64,000 nucleotides of DNA from Streptomyces sp. TLI_053 (GTDB taxonomy: Bacteria; Actinomycetota; Actinomycetes; Streptomycetales; Streptomycetaceae): NCBI RefSeq assembly GCF_900105395.1, contig NZ_LT629775.1:3928001-3992000 (forward strand), in the 5' to 3' direction. Below, one piece after another: positions 17,281 to 25,850 of the stretch (positions are counted from its first letter, which is position 1; the number at the start of each line of letters is the position of its first letter). The notes under the pieces were generated by a model. That model did no database searches. It was not told the DNA's origin and worked only from the letters and a program-made list of their open reading frames with translations. Both the position numbers and the translations under genes were made by a program.

Positions 17281-19026
17281 TCAGTGCTGGTTCGGCGGGA
17301 GGGTGCCCGTGCTGGTGCCGGAGGCCGTCGCCGACGCGGTACCGGAGGCCGTGGCCGCGGCGGAGCCCGAAGCGGTGGGCGAGCCGGTGCCGGTCGGGGT
17401 CGAGGTCGGAGTGCCCGTCGGGGTCTCGGTGGGCGTGCCGGTCGGGGTACCCGTGGGGGTGCCGGTCGGCGTCCCGGTGGGCGTACCCGTCGGTGTCCCG
17501 GTCGGCGTACCCGTGGGCGTGCCGGTGGGCGTACCCGTCGGAGTCCCGGTCGGTGTGGTGGTCGGCGTGCCCGTCCCCGGGTCGGTCGGCGTCCCGGTCG
17601 GCGTCCCCGTGGGGGTGCCGGTCGGGGTGCCCGGGTTGGACGGGTCGGGCGTGCCCGGCGTCGGCGTACCCGGCACGGGCGTGCCCGGAGCGGTCGGCGT
17701 GCCCGGCAGGGCCGGAACGACCGGCGGGACCACGGTGCCCTCGGGAACCGGCGGCTGGTTCAGCGGGCTGGACGCGATCGGCGTGACCGCGTCCCAGCCG
17801 GCCGGCAGGTCCGGCACCTTCCAGGTGCCGCCCGCCTCGTCGGCGGCGCCGCTCGGGTCCGGCCGGACGGCGCCGAGGATCGGGTTCGCCCCGATCGGCC
17901 CGACCTTGACGTACGACCCGGGCCGCGGCGCGTGCACGACCAGCCCGCCGCCGATGTACATCGCGACGTGCGTGGCGCCCTCGAAGTAGATGACGAGGTC
18001 CCCGGGCCGCATCTGGTTCAGCGGGATGTGCTGGAGCTGCGCCCACTGCTCCTGGCTGGTGCGCGGGATCGGCTTGCCGGCGTGCAGCCACGCCTGCGAG
18101 GTGAGCCCGGAGCAGTCGAACACGTCCGGCCCGGCCCCGCCCCACACGTACGGCTTGCCCAGCTGGGCGAGCGCGAAGGCGACGGCGGCCCGCCCGGCCA
18201 GCGAGGGGGTGCGCTCGCCCTGGCCGAGCACACCGGAGGCGAGGAAGGCGAGCTGGGCCTCGTCGGCCTTGGCCTTCTCGACCTGCTCCAGTTCGGCGCG
18301 CTGCGCCCCGGTGAGCGAGGAGACCAGCTGCTCGACGGCGGCGAGGTCGGCGGCGACCTTCGCCTTGGCCGCGTCCTGCTGGCTGACCAGGGTCTGCGAG
18401 GTGCCGAGCGCCTCCTCGTTCTGCTTCTTCAGCACGCCCAGGGCGTCCCGGTCGGAGGTCAGCTTCGCGAGGAACTCGTTCTGCGAGCGGCTGGCGGTGG
18501 CGAGCAGCTCGGCGATGGTGACGGCCTCGTACGGGTCCTTGGAGAGCAGCAGCTCGGCGTAGGCGGACGCGGCGCCGTTGCGGTACTGGGCGGCGGCGAG
18601 CTGGGACGCGATGTCGGTGCCGGCGTCGACCTGCTTCTCCTGGCGCTCCAGCTTGGACTTGAGCTCGGCGAGCGAGGCCTGCTGCTCGGTGACCTTGGTG
18701 ACGGCCGCGTTGTACTGCTCGGTGGCGGCCTCGGCGCCCTGGTAGAGCGAGTGCAGCTGGTCCAGCAGCGGGCCGAGGGTGGCCTTGGCGGCCGCCAGCG
18801 GGTCGCCGCCGGGGTCGGTCACCGGCGCGCCGGGCGCGGTGGTGCCGGGGACCGGCTGTGCGGGGTCGGCCCAGGCCGCACCCGCGGCCAGCGGCAGCGC
18901 GAGCGCGGCGGCCGCGAGGACCGCGCCGCAGCGCAGTGCGGCCCGTACCCAGGCCGGCTGTCCGCCGCCGCGGCTGCCCGCCCGTCGTCCGTCCGTCGGT
19001 TCCGCCCGTCGTACGCCGCCGCCCAT
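17281..19026 (-). CDS. Secreted NlpC/P60 cell-wall endopeptidase with PT-repeat tail
   Basis: 581 residues from ATG 19026. A long signal peptide (Arg/Gly-rich head, hydrophobic ALRCGAVLAAAALALPLAAGAAWA) is followed by a coiled-coil region of about 200 residues (ATEQYNAAVTKVTEQQASLAELKSKL). The catalytic C40 domain follows: PYVWGGAGPDVFDCSGL with Cys near residue 303, then THVAMYIGGGLVVHAPRPG with His. This is the RipA-type layout of peptidoglycan D,L-endopeptidases. The last 120 residues are a GTPT tandem tail and then a Thr/Ser/Ala-rich stretch ending PPNQH. The tail has no membrane anchor and may be glycosylated or bind the wall. Confidence 0.9.
   Translation of the reverse strand: MGGGVRRAEPTDGRRAGSRGGGQPAWVRAALRCGAVLAAAALALPLAAGAAWADPAQPVPGTTAPGAPVTDPGGDPLAAAKATLGPLLDQLHSLYQGAEAATEQYNAAVTKVTEQQASLAELKSKLERQEKQVDAGTDIASQLAAAQYRNGAASAYAELLLSKDPYEAVTIAELLATASRSQNEFLAKLTSDRDALGVLKKQNEEALGTSQTLVSQQDAAKAKVAADLAAVEQLVSSLTGAQRAELEQVEKAKADEAQLAFLASGVLGQGERTPSLAGRAAVAFALAQLGKPYVWGGAGPDVFDCSGLTSQAWLHAGKPIPRTSQEQWAQLQHIPLNQMRPGDLVIYFEGATHVAMYIGGGLVVHAPRPGSYVKVGPIGANPILGAVRPDPSGAADEAGGTWKVPDLPAGWDAVTPIASSPLNQPPVPEGTVVPPVVPALPGTPTAPGTPVPGTPTPGTPDPSNPGTPTGTPTGTPTGTPTDPGTGTPTTTPTGTPTGTPTGTPTGTPTGTPTGTPTGTPTGTPTGTPTGTPTETPTGTPTSTPTGTGSPTASGSAAATASGTASATASGTSTGTLPPNQH
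17390..17650. repeat. 12-bp tandem repeats encoding GTPT units
   Basis: About twenty degenerate 12-base units inside the endopeptidase gene encode (Gly-Thr-Pro-Thr)n, interrupted by DPGTG, TTPT, ETPT and STPT. Copy-number change by slippage is likely between strains. Confidence 0.85.
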
Positions 19027-19280
19027 GGGTCCCGCCCTCCCCGCCCGTCCCTGCTCCGGGGTCCCCGGACCTCCGCAGATCCTGCCATGGGTTACTCGCC
19101 GGAAACAGACCGCACCCGTACGGCTCGATGAATTTTTCGCCCCGGCTGTGAGACAGCTCTCAGCAAAACGGGCGAACCGGGCGGATCTCCACTAATGTCC
19201 AGCTCAGCGCGGTCGTGGACACCCTGCGGAAAGGTCTCGGCCACCCCCAGGTCACCATCGGAACCACGATTCCGACGCCT

Positions 19281-19302
19281 GTTCACCTTCCGTTCATCCA
19301 GC
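19281..19302 (+). promoter_or_regulatory. PHO box (PhoP binding site) ahead of the phosphate transporter
   Basis: Two 11-base direct repeat units, GTTCACCTTCC and GTTCATCCAGC, with the exact 11-base period of the Streptomyces PhoP box. They lie 60 bases upstream of the pit-type gene's start. Confidence 0.75.
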
Positions 19303-19361
19303 ATCCCTACGGTCGCGAACGACGCCAACGTCTGTGCGACAACTACGACGATTGTTTGGGT

Positions 19362-20555
19362 ATGGAACACATCTCGTTCCTGGTGGCCGTTGTGATCATC
19401 ACGGCGCTCGCCTTCGACTTCACCAACGGGTTCCACGACACCGCCAACGCGATGGCCACCTCCATCGCCACGGGAGCCCTCAGGCCGAAGGTCGCGGTCA
19501 CCATCGCGGCCGTCCTCAACTTCGCGGGTGCGTTCCTCTCCGTGAAGGTCGCCACCACCATCTCCGGCGGCATCGTCAACGAGAAGGCGGGCATCCATCC
19601 GGAGATCATCTTCGCCGCACTCGCCGGCGCGATCCTCTGGAACCTGCTGACCTGGCTGCGCGGTCTGCCGTCCAGCTCGTCGCACGCGCTCTACGGCGGC
19701 CTGATCGGCGCCACCGTGGTCGGTGTCGGCGTCAACGGCGTCAACTTCGACACCGTCGTCAGCAAGATCCTCATCCCGGCCGTCGCCTCCCCGCTGGTGG
19801 CCGGCCTGGCCGCCTGGGGCGCCACCAAGCTCGCCTTCGCGATCACCCGCAAGAGCAAGGACGAGGCCGTCGGCAAGGGCTTCCGCACCGGCCAGATCTT
19901 CTCCTCCTCGCTGATCTCGCTGGCGCACGGCACCAACGACGCCCAGAAGACGATGGGCATCATCACCCTGACCCTGGTCTCGGTCGGCGCCCTGCCGAAG
20001 GGCGCGCTGCCCCCCACCTGGGTCATCGTCTCGGCCGGCGCCGCGATCGCGATCGGCACCTACATGGGCGGCTGGCGGATCATCCGCTCGATGGGCAAGG
20101 GCCTCGCGGACATCACCCCGCGCCAGGGCTTCGCCTCCGAATCGGCCGCCGCGACGGTCATCCTGACCTCCTCGCACATGGGCTTCGGCCTCTCCACCAC
20201 CCAGGTCTGCTCCGGCGGCATCATGGGCGCCGGCCTCGGCGGCCCGAAGGCCGAGCTGCGCTGGGGCATGGTCCGCCGCATGGTCTACACCTGGGGCCTG
20301 ACGCTGCCCGCCGCCGCCACCGTGGGCGGACTCGCGGCCTTCCTCGCCGAGCAGGGCAACTGGGGCGTGGCGCTGGTCGGCGTCGCCCTGGTGGCCGGCT
20401 CGGGCGCGATGTGGGTCATCTCCCGCCGCCAGCCGGTCGGGGCGGACAACGTCACCTCCGACGACGTCACCGAGGTCGCCGACGTCACCCCGGTCGAGGT
20501 CGGCCCGGCCGCGCCCGCCACCCCGACCCCCGCCTCGACCACGGTCGCGGCCTGA
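19362..20555 (+). CDS. pit: PiT-family low-affinity inorganic phosphate transporter
   Basis: 397 residues from ATG 19362. Ten or more membrane helices. The PiT signature appears twice in inverted halves: FDFTNGFHDTANAMATSIATGAL near the start and SLISLAHGTNDAQKTMGIITLTL in the middle, with LPSSSSHALYGGLIGATV between them. The C-terminal tail is Val/Pro/Thr-rich and cytoplasmic. It imports metal-phosphate by proton symport. A PHO box upstream suggests PhoP control, and the small membrane gene that follows matches the pitH2-type arrangement I recall from S. coelicolor (SCO1845-1846). Confidence 0.92.
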   Translation: MEHISFLVAVVIITALAFDFTNGFHDTANAMATSIATGALRPKVAVTIAAVLNFAGAFLSVKVATTISGGIVNEKAGIHPEIIFAALAGAILWNLLTWLRGLPSSSSHALYGGLIGATVVGVGVNGVNFDTVVSKILIPAVASPLVAGLAAWGATKLAFAITRKSKDEAVGKGFRTGQIFSSSLISLAHGTNDAQKTMGIITLTLVSVGALPKGALPPTWVIVSAGAAIAIGTYMGGWRIIRSMGKGLADITPRQGFASESAAATVILTSSHMGFGLSTTQVCSGGIMGAGLGGPKAELRWGMVRRMVYTWGLTLPAAATVGGLAAFLAEQGNWGVALVGVALVAGSGAMWVISRRQPVGADNVTSDDVTEVADVTPVEVGPAAPATPTPASTTVAA

Positions 20556-20584
20556 CCGCCGCCGGCTGAGGAGCTCGAAACACC

Positions 20585-20839
20585 ATGCACATCAAGTGGA
20601 ACGCCCTGGCCCAGACCGCAGGTGTCAGCTTCGGCGTCACCGTCGCCGTCGTCGCCGTCTTCGCACTCGGCATCCTGGCCCTCTCCCGCCGCGAGGCCTC
20701 GCTCACCGCGCAGCGCGAGGCGGCCGGACCGGGCGCCCCGGCGAACGGCGGCCGACTGGCCCTGGCCGGCGCCTACGCCTGCTTCGCCGTCTGCGGCGCG
20801 GCCGTCCTCTACGGGCTGTCGCTGATCGCGGGCAAGTAG
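20585..20839 (+). CDS. Small two-helix membrane protein, partner of the phosphate transporter
   Basis: 84 residues from ATG 20585, 29 bases after the transporter stop with GAGGAGCTCG ahead. Two hydrophobic helices (SFGVTVAVVAVFALGILAL and LALAGAYACFAVCGAAVLYGL) flank a charged loop. The same small gene follows pit in other streptomycetes. Its function is unknown; a subunit or regulator of the transporter is plausible. Confidence 0.8.
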   Translation: MHIKWNALAQTAGVSFGVTVAVVAVFALGILALSRREASLTAQREAAGPGAPANGGRLALAGAYACFAVCGAAVLYGLSLIAGK

Positions 20840-20860
20840 CCGGACCGCGCGGCCCCGCAC

Positions 20861-20914
20861 GAAACGGCCGGAGGGCCGGGAGTGGTGATCCACTCCCGGC
20901 CCTCCGGCCGTTTC
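20861..20914. terminator. Strong bidirectional terminator
   Basis: Perfect 25-bp stem (starting GAAACGGCCGGAGGGCCGGG) with a TGAT loop, between the convergent phosphate operon and MFS gene. From 20915 to 21170 no gene is seen. Confidence 0.85.
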
Positions 20915-21170
20915 GGTACCGGCGTCCGACGCCCCGACGGCGTGCCGGACACCCGCCCGGGCGTCGGGCGGACAACCGGCGGGGGGAGGGCCGTCGCGGG
21001 GACGACCGGCACGAGGACGACGGGCACGGGGACGACCCCGGGTGCCGGGCGGACACGTGCCAGGACCGCGGCCGCGCACCCGTACGACGCAGCGGACGCC
21101 CGCCCGGCGATCGGGCAGGCGTCCGCACGACCGGACGGGCATCCGTACGGAACCGGCGCCCGTCCCGGGA

Positions 21171-22724
21171 TCAGTCCTGAGCGGTGCGCAGCACCGTCTC
21201 CCGCACGAACAGCACCGTGACGAAGGCCAGCAGCGCGAACGGCGCCGCGACCAGGAACACCACCCCGACCCCGTGCCCGAAGGCGTCGGTGACCAGCGGC
21301 ACCAGCGGCGCGGGCAGCTTGTGCAGGTCCGGGATGCCGCCGCCGAGCGCGCCGCCGGGGACCGGGACGTGTGCGGCGGCCAGGTTCTCGGCGAGGTAGT
21401 GGCCGACCCGGTTGTTCATCAGCGCGCCGAGCGCGGAGACGCCCATCGCGCCGCCCATGGTGCGGAAGAAGGTGACCACCGAGCTGGCCGCGCCGAGCTC
21501 GGCGCGCGGCACGGTGTTCTGCACGGCGAGCACGAGGTTCTGCATGGTGAGGCCGAGACCGATGCCGGTGACCGCCATGTAGACCGAGAGCAGGCCGTAG
21601 GCCGTGTCGGCCCGGGCGGTGCCGAGCAGGGCGAACCCGACGGCGAGCAGCAGGGTGCCGGCGACCAGGTAGGCCTTCCAGCGGCCGTACTTGGTGATCA
21701 GCCGGCCCGCCACGGTGGAGGAGACGGCCAGGCCGAGGATCATCGGCAGGGTCATCAGGCCGGCCACCGTCGGGGACTTGTCCCGGGCGAGCTGGAAGTA
21801 CTGGCTGAGGAACGTGGTGGCGCCGTACATCCCGATCCCGACCAGGACGCTGGCCAGCGCGGACAGGGTGACCGTCCGGTGCCGGAACAGGTGCGGCGGG
21901 ATGATCGGCTCGGCGGCGCGGCGCTCGACCACCACGGCGAGGGCGCCGAGCAGCAGTCCGCCGCCGACCATGGCCGCGGTCTGCCAGGAGAGCCAGGCGT
22001 AGTTCTTGCCGGCCAGGGTGATCCAGATCATCAGCAGGCTGACCGCGCCGGTGATCACCAGGGCGCCCAGGTAGTCGATCCGGACCTTGCGTCGGACCAC
22101 GGGCAGCTTCAGGGTCCGCTGCAGCACCAGGATGGCGGCCAGCGCGAACGGGATGCCGACGTAGAAGCACCAGCGCCAGCCGAGCCAGGAGGTGTCCACG
22201 ATGACGCCGCCGATCAGCGGGCCGCCGATGGTGGCGAGGGCGAAGACGGCGCCGAAGTAGCCGCTGTACCGGCCGCGCTCGCGCGGCGGGACCATCGCGG
22301 CCAGGCAGATCTGGGCGAGCGCGGTGACACCGCCGGCGCCGATGCCCTGGAGCGCGCGGCAGGCGATCAGCTGGCCGGTGTTCTGGGAGAAGCCGGCCAG
22401 CGCGGAGGAGGCGATGTAGATCACCAGCGCGATCTGCAGCAGCAGCTTCTTGCTGGCGAGGTCGGAGAGCTTGCCCCAGATCGGGGTGGAGGCGGTGAGG
22501 GTGAGCAGGGTCGCGGTGATCACCCAGGTGTAGGCGGACTGCCCGCCGTGCAGGTCGGTGAGGATCCGGGGCAGCGCGTTGGAGACGACGGTCGACGAGA
22601 GCACGGCGACGAAGAGGCCGAGCAGCAGGCCGGAGAGCGCCTCCATCACCTGCCGGTGCGTCATCGGTTGGTCGGTGTCGGCGGCGGCTCCGGTCGTGGC
22701 GGTCGGGGTGGCGGTGGCGGTCAT
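21171..22724 (-). CDS. MFS drug/H+ antiporter, DHA2 (14-helix) family
   Basis: 517 residues from ATG 22724 with GAAGGA ahead. Hydrophobic segments fit 14 helices. Family motifs are LDTTV-like LSSTVVSNALPRI in helix 1, TPIWGKLSDLASKK (motif A), RALQGIGAGGVTALAQ (motif B) and GPLIGGVIVD (motif C). It is close to the EmrB/QacA branch that exports lipophilic drugs. The MarR gene lies upstream on the same strand, with an operator-like inverted repeat directly before this start, so repression by that MarR is likely. Confidence 0.92.
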   Translation of the reverse strand: MTATATPTATTGAAADTDQPMTHRQVMEALSGLLLGLFVAVLSSTVVSNALPRILTDLHGGQSAYTWVITATLLTLTASTPIWGKLSDLASKKLLLQIALVIYIASSALAGFSQNTGQLIACRALQGIGAGGVTALAQICLAAMVPPRERGRYSGYFGAVFALATIGGPLIGGVIVDTSWLGWRWCFYVGIPFALAAILVLQRTLKLPVVRRKVRIDYLGALVITGAVSLLMIWITLAGKNYAWLSWQTAAMVGGGLLLGALAVVVERRAAEPIIPPHLFRHRTVTLSALASVLVGIGMYGATTFLSQYFQLARDKSPTVAGLMTLPMILGLAVSSTVAGRLITKYGRWKAYLVAGTLLLAVGFALLGTARADTAYGLLSVYMAVTGIGLGLTMQNLVLAVQNTVPRAELGAASSVVTFFRTMGGAMGVSALGALMNNRVGHYLAENLAAAHVPVPGGALGGGIPDLHKLPAPLVPLVTDAFGHGVGVVFLVAAPFALLAFVTVLFVRETVLRTAQD

Positions 22725-22741
22725 CGAGGTCCTTCGGGATA

Positions 22742-22785
22742 GTTGCCTGACACAACCATAGGCGTAGATGGTTGACTAGGGCAAC
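22742..22785 (-). promoter_or_regulatory. Operator-like inverted repeat before the MFS gene
   Basis: GTTGCCTGACACAACCAT (22742-22759) and ATGGTTGACTAGGGCAAC (22768-22785) are imperfect inverted copies separated by eight bases. The unit overlaps the likely promoter of the efflux gene and fits a MarR dimer pair. Confidence 0.6.
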
Positions 22786-22804
22786 ATTCTTCAAGAACAA
22801 GTAA

Positions 22805-22831
22805 AGCCCGGACCGACCCTCGGCCCGGGCT
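22805..22831 (-). terminator. Possible terminator after the MarR gene
   Basis: On the minus strand AGCCCGG...CCGGGCT is followed by TTTACTTGTT, a rare T-rich run here. It would separate marR from the MFS promoter. Confidence 0.5.
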
Positions 22832-22915
22832 CCCGGCAGACCGCTCGGACTTCCACGCACCCACGCACCCGCACACCGCACGTCCGCACACCCGCGCACC
22901 GGGGCGCTCAGGCGC

Positions 22916-23389
22916 TCAGGCGCTCGGCACGGCCGCCTCGCCCACCACGTCGTTGAAGCGGTGCAGCAGTTCGGCGAAGCGGACCACGTCCTCCTGCGAC
23001 CAGTCGGCCATCAGCTCCCGCACCCGGCCCATCCGGGCGTCCCGGGCCGCCAGGAACCGCCGCCGACCGTCCTCGGTGAGCGACACCAGCGCCGAACGGC
23101 GGTCCAGCGGGTCCACTTCCCGGGCCAGCAGGCCCAGCTCCTCCAGCGCCCGGATCTGCCGGCTGACGGTCGCCTTGCCGACGGCGAAGTGCACCCCGAC
23201 ATCGGTCACCCGCACCGGCCCGGCCTGCTCGACATGGGCCAGCAGGCTGTACGCCATGCCCTCCAGCTGCGGATGGACCCGCCGGGACAGCTCCGCCACC
23301 CGGGCCCGGCCCCGCCGGAACAACACCCCGACCTCGCGCTCCACGGCCAGCAGGGGCTGCTCGTCGCGCTCCTCGTTCGGCACCTTCAC
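22916..23389 (-). CDS. MarR-family transcriptional regulator
   Basis: 157 residues from GTG 23389, a start chosen because GATACT lies seven bases upstream and no ribosome site exists (leaderless candidate). A frame to 23440 is open. Winged helix: VRVTDVGVHFAVGKATVSRQIRALEELGLLAREVDPLDRRSALVSLTEDGRRRF, the classic MarR recognition helix and wing. It probably represses the MFS exporter downstream and perhaps the divergent DUF3533 gene. The ligand is unknown. Confidence 0.88.
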   Translation of the reverse strand: MKVPNEERDEQPLLAVEREVGVLFRRGRARVAELSRRVHPQLEGMAYSLLAHVEQAGPVRVTDVGVHFAVGKATVSRQIRALEELGLLAREVDPLDRRSALVSLTEDGRRRFLAARDARMGRVRELMADWSQEDVVRFAELLHRFNDVVGEAAVPSA

Positions 23390-23500
23390 CGCGCCAGTAT
23401 CCCGCAGCCCGCCCGGGGCACTGCGGCGCGGGAGAAACACGGAGGAAACTAGTTCATGCTATTAAGTATCCGGTTTCCCCCGATACACAAGGAGATGTGC

Positions 23501-24598
23501 ATGACCTCCGCCCCCGGGCAACAGGCAGGGCAGGAACCCACACCGGAGCCGGCGCGGGCATCGGCCCCGGAGCCGCGGAAGGGCTTCGCCGCCGAGCTGA
23601 AGGGCGCGGTCACCCCGCGCGCGGCGATGCTGGTCATCGGCGTGCTGCTGCTCCAGCTCGGCTTCGTCACCTCGTACGTGGGCGCCCTGCACCACCCCAC
23701 CCCGCACGAGCTGTCGATCGCGGTGGTCGCCCCGCCGCAGGTCGCCCCCAAGTTCGTCCAGGGCCTGGAGTCCGTCCCGGACCAGGCCGTGAAGGCCGTC
23801 ACCGCGCCGGACGCGGAGACCGCCACCGAGCAGATCAAGGACCAGAAGGTCTACGCCGCGCTGGTGGTGGACCCCGCCTCCACCGAAGACGTGCTGCTGG
23901 TCGCCAACGCGCGCGGCCCGTCCGCCGCCCGGGCCGCCGAGAGCATCGTCACCGGCCTGGAGAAGACCCAGGGCCGCACCGTGAAGGTCGAGGACGTGGT
24001 GCCGCTCGCCAAGGGCGACGCCAACGGCCTCTCCTCCTTCTACCTGGTGATCGGCTGGTGCGTCGGCGGCTACCTGGTCGCGTCCATCCTCGGCGTCAGC
24101 GCCGGGGCGAAGCCCGCCAACAGCAACCGGGCGGTGATCCGGCTCGGCACGCTGGCGCTCTACTCGGTCGCGGCCGGCATCGGCGGCACGATCATCGTCA
24201 AGTCGGTGCTGGACGCGCTGCCGGGACCGTTCTGGTCGATGTCCGCCGTCGGCGCGCTGGTGGTCTTCGCGGTGGGCGCGTTCACCATGGCGCTGCAGTG
24301 CCTGTTCGACATCATCGGCATCGGCGTCGCGGTGCTGCTCTTCGTGGTGCTCGGCAACCCCAGCGCGGGCGGAGTCTTCCCGCCGCCGCTGATGCCGCCG
24401 TTCTGGCGGGCGATCGGGGCCTGGTTCCCGAACGGCGCGGGCACCGACGCCACCCGCTCCGTCACCTACTTCGACGGCAGCGCGCTGACCCGGCCGCTGC
24501 TCGTCCTGCTCGCCTGGGCCCTGGCCGGGATCGCGGTGACCTTCGCCGCCGTCCTGCGCCGGCCCTCGCACCGCAGCCGCGAACTCGTCGAGAGCTGA
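23501..24598 (+). CDS. Membrane protein of the DUF3533/YhgE type
   Basis: 365 residues from ATG 23501 with AAGGAG six bases upstream. One N-terminal helix (AAMLVIGVLLLQLGFVTSYVG), an extracytoplasmic domain of about 120 residues, then five or so helices (VGGYLVASILGV through ALAGIAVTFAAVL), the ABC-2-permease-like layout of YhgE/DUF3533 proteins. Divergent from marR, with A/T-rich ACTAGTTCATGCTATTAAGT between them as shared promoter or operator. It may assist the drug-efflux response. The transported substrate is unknown. Confidence 0.75.
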   Translation: MTSAPGQQAGQEPTPEPARASAPEPRKGFAAELKGAVTPRAAMLVIGVLLLQLGFVTSYVGALHHPTPHELSIAVVAPPQVAPKFVQGLESVPDQAVKAVTAPDAETATEQIKDQKVYAALVVDPASTEDVLLVANARGPSAARAAESIVTGLEKTQGRTVKVEDVVPLAKGDANGLSSFYLVIGWCVGGYLVASILGVSAGAKPANSNRAVIRLGTLALYSVAAGIGGTIIVKSVLDALPGPFWSMSAVGALVVFAVGAFTMALQCLFDIIGIGVAVLLFVVLGNPSAGGVFPPPLMPPFWRAIGAWFPNGAGTDATRSVTYFDGSALTRPLLVLLAWALAGIAVTFAAVLRRPSHRSRELVES

Positions 24599-24611
24599 CC
24601 GCCGCCGGCCC

Positions 24612-25835
24612 TCAGGCCCCCGGCCGGCCCGGATCGGCGAGCACCGACCGGACCACGCCCGCCGCGGCCCCCAGCAGGGGGCCGCGGCGGCCCAGCCGGG
24701 AGACCGTCAGCCGCTCGTCCGCCCAGGGACGGACGGTCACCCGGGCGGCCAGCTCGGCCCGCATCGCGGGCAGCAGCCAGGGCGCCAGCTGCGCGTAGCC
24801 GCCGCCCAGCACCACCTCCGCCGGGTCCAGCAGATTGACCGCTCCCGCCACGGCGATCCCCAGCGCGGCCCCGGCCCCGGCGAGCGCCCGCCGCACCTCC
24901 TCGTCCCCGGCCCCGGCCCGCTCGGCGAGCAGCGCCACCCAGTCGCCCCGGACGCCCTCGAGACCGGCCGCGCGCAGCACCGCCGCCTCCCCCGCGTACT
25001 GCTCCAGACAGCCGTGCGCCCCGCAGGCGCAGCGCGGACCGTCCGGATGCACCGGGACGTGCCCCAGCTCGCCCGCGAAGCCGCGCGCGCCGCGCAGCAG
25101 CCGCCCCTCGACCACGACCGCCGCGCCGATCCCGGCCTCGGCGCAGACGTGCAGGAAGTCGGACGGTCCGCCACCGAGCCAGCGTTCGGCGAGCCCGCCC
25201 AGGTTGGCCTCGTTGTCGGCCCGCAGCGGCAGCTCGGCCAGCTCCCCGGCGCCGGCGGCGCGCAGCGCGAGCCGCAGCTCGGCGGCGAGCGGCACCTCCT
25301 CCCAGCCCAGGTTGGCGGCCCGCCGGAGCAGTGCGCCATCGATCCCGACCAGTCCGGGCACCGCCAGGGCCAGCCCGGCCGGGCGCGGTCCGGCCTCGGC
25401 GGCGGCGCGGCAGACGAGTTCGGCGAGGTCGGCCATGACGGCGGCGGGGCGCCGGCCCCGGTTGCGGACCTCCTGGCGGTGCCAGGCGCGGACCTCGCCG
25501 CGCAGGTCGACCACGCAGGCGCCCAGGTGCTCCACCCCGATCTCGGCGCCGAGGCCGCCGGGGCCGTCCGGGTTGAGTCCGAGCGCGGTGCCGGGGCGGC
25601 CGACCTTGCCGCTGGGTGCGGCCGGGCCCTCCTCGACCACCAGTCCGGCTCCGATCAGCTCCTCGGCGAGCGAGGAGACCGCGGCCCTGGTCAGCCCGGT
25701 TCCGGCGGCCACCTCGGCGCGCGAGCGCGGGGCGTGCGCGATCACACCGAGCACCAGCGCCAGATTGGCCCGGCGCATCCCCTGCTGGCTCGCGGGCCCG
25801 GTCGGGGCGCCGTCCGTCTCACGCATCACCCTCAC
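24612..25835 (-). CDS. ROK-family transcriptional regulator
   Basis: 407 residues from GTG 25835 (ATG at 25826 is the alternative). The N-terminal winged helix is LALVLGVIAHAPRSRAEVAAGTGLTRAAVSSLAEELIGAGLV. The ROK sugar-kinase fold follows, with the zinc motif CACGAHGCLEQYAGE and GARGFAGELGHVPV. The first nucleotide loop reads AEIGVEHLGACVVD rather than DIGGT, so kinase activity is unlikely. It is the second gene after gtrA, 15 bases apart. It probably senses a sugar in carbon or cell-wall metabolism. Confidence 0.88.
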   Translation of the reverse strand: MRVMRETDGAPTGPASQQGMRRANLALVLGVIAHAPRSRAEVAAGTGLTRAAVSSLAEELIGAGLVVEEGPAAPSGKVGRPGTALGLNPDGPGGLGAEIGVEHLGACVVDLRGEVRAWHRQEVRNRGRRPAAVMADLAELVCRAAAEAGPRPAGLALAVPGLVGIDGALLRRAANLGWEEVPLAAELRLALRAAGAGELAELPLRADNEANLGGLAERWLGGGPSDFLHVCAEAGIGAAVVVEGRLLRGARGFAGELGHVPVHPDGPRCACGAHGCLEQYAGEAAVLRAAGLEGVRGDWVALLAERAGAGDEEVRRALAGAGAALGIAVAGAVNLLDPAEVVLGGGYAQLAPWLLPAMRAELAARVTVRPWADERLTVSRLGRRGPLLGAAAGVVRSVLADPGRPGA

Positions 25836-25850
25836 CCGCTCCCGCCGCGG

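Noticed and set aside
23443-23477. GGAAAC...GTTTCC as an operator between marR and the DUF3533 gene
   Set aside because: Arms of only six bases, 23 apart; mentioned as promoter DNA but not strong enough to call a site.
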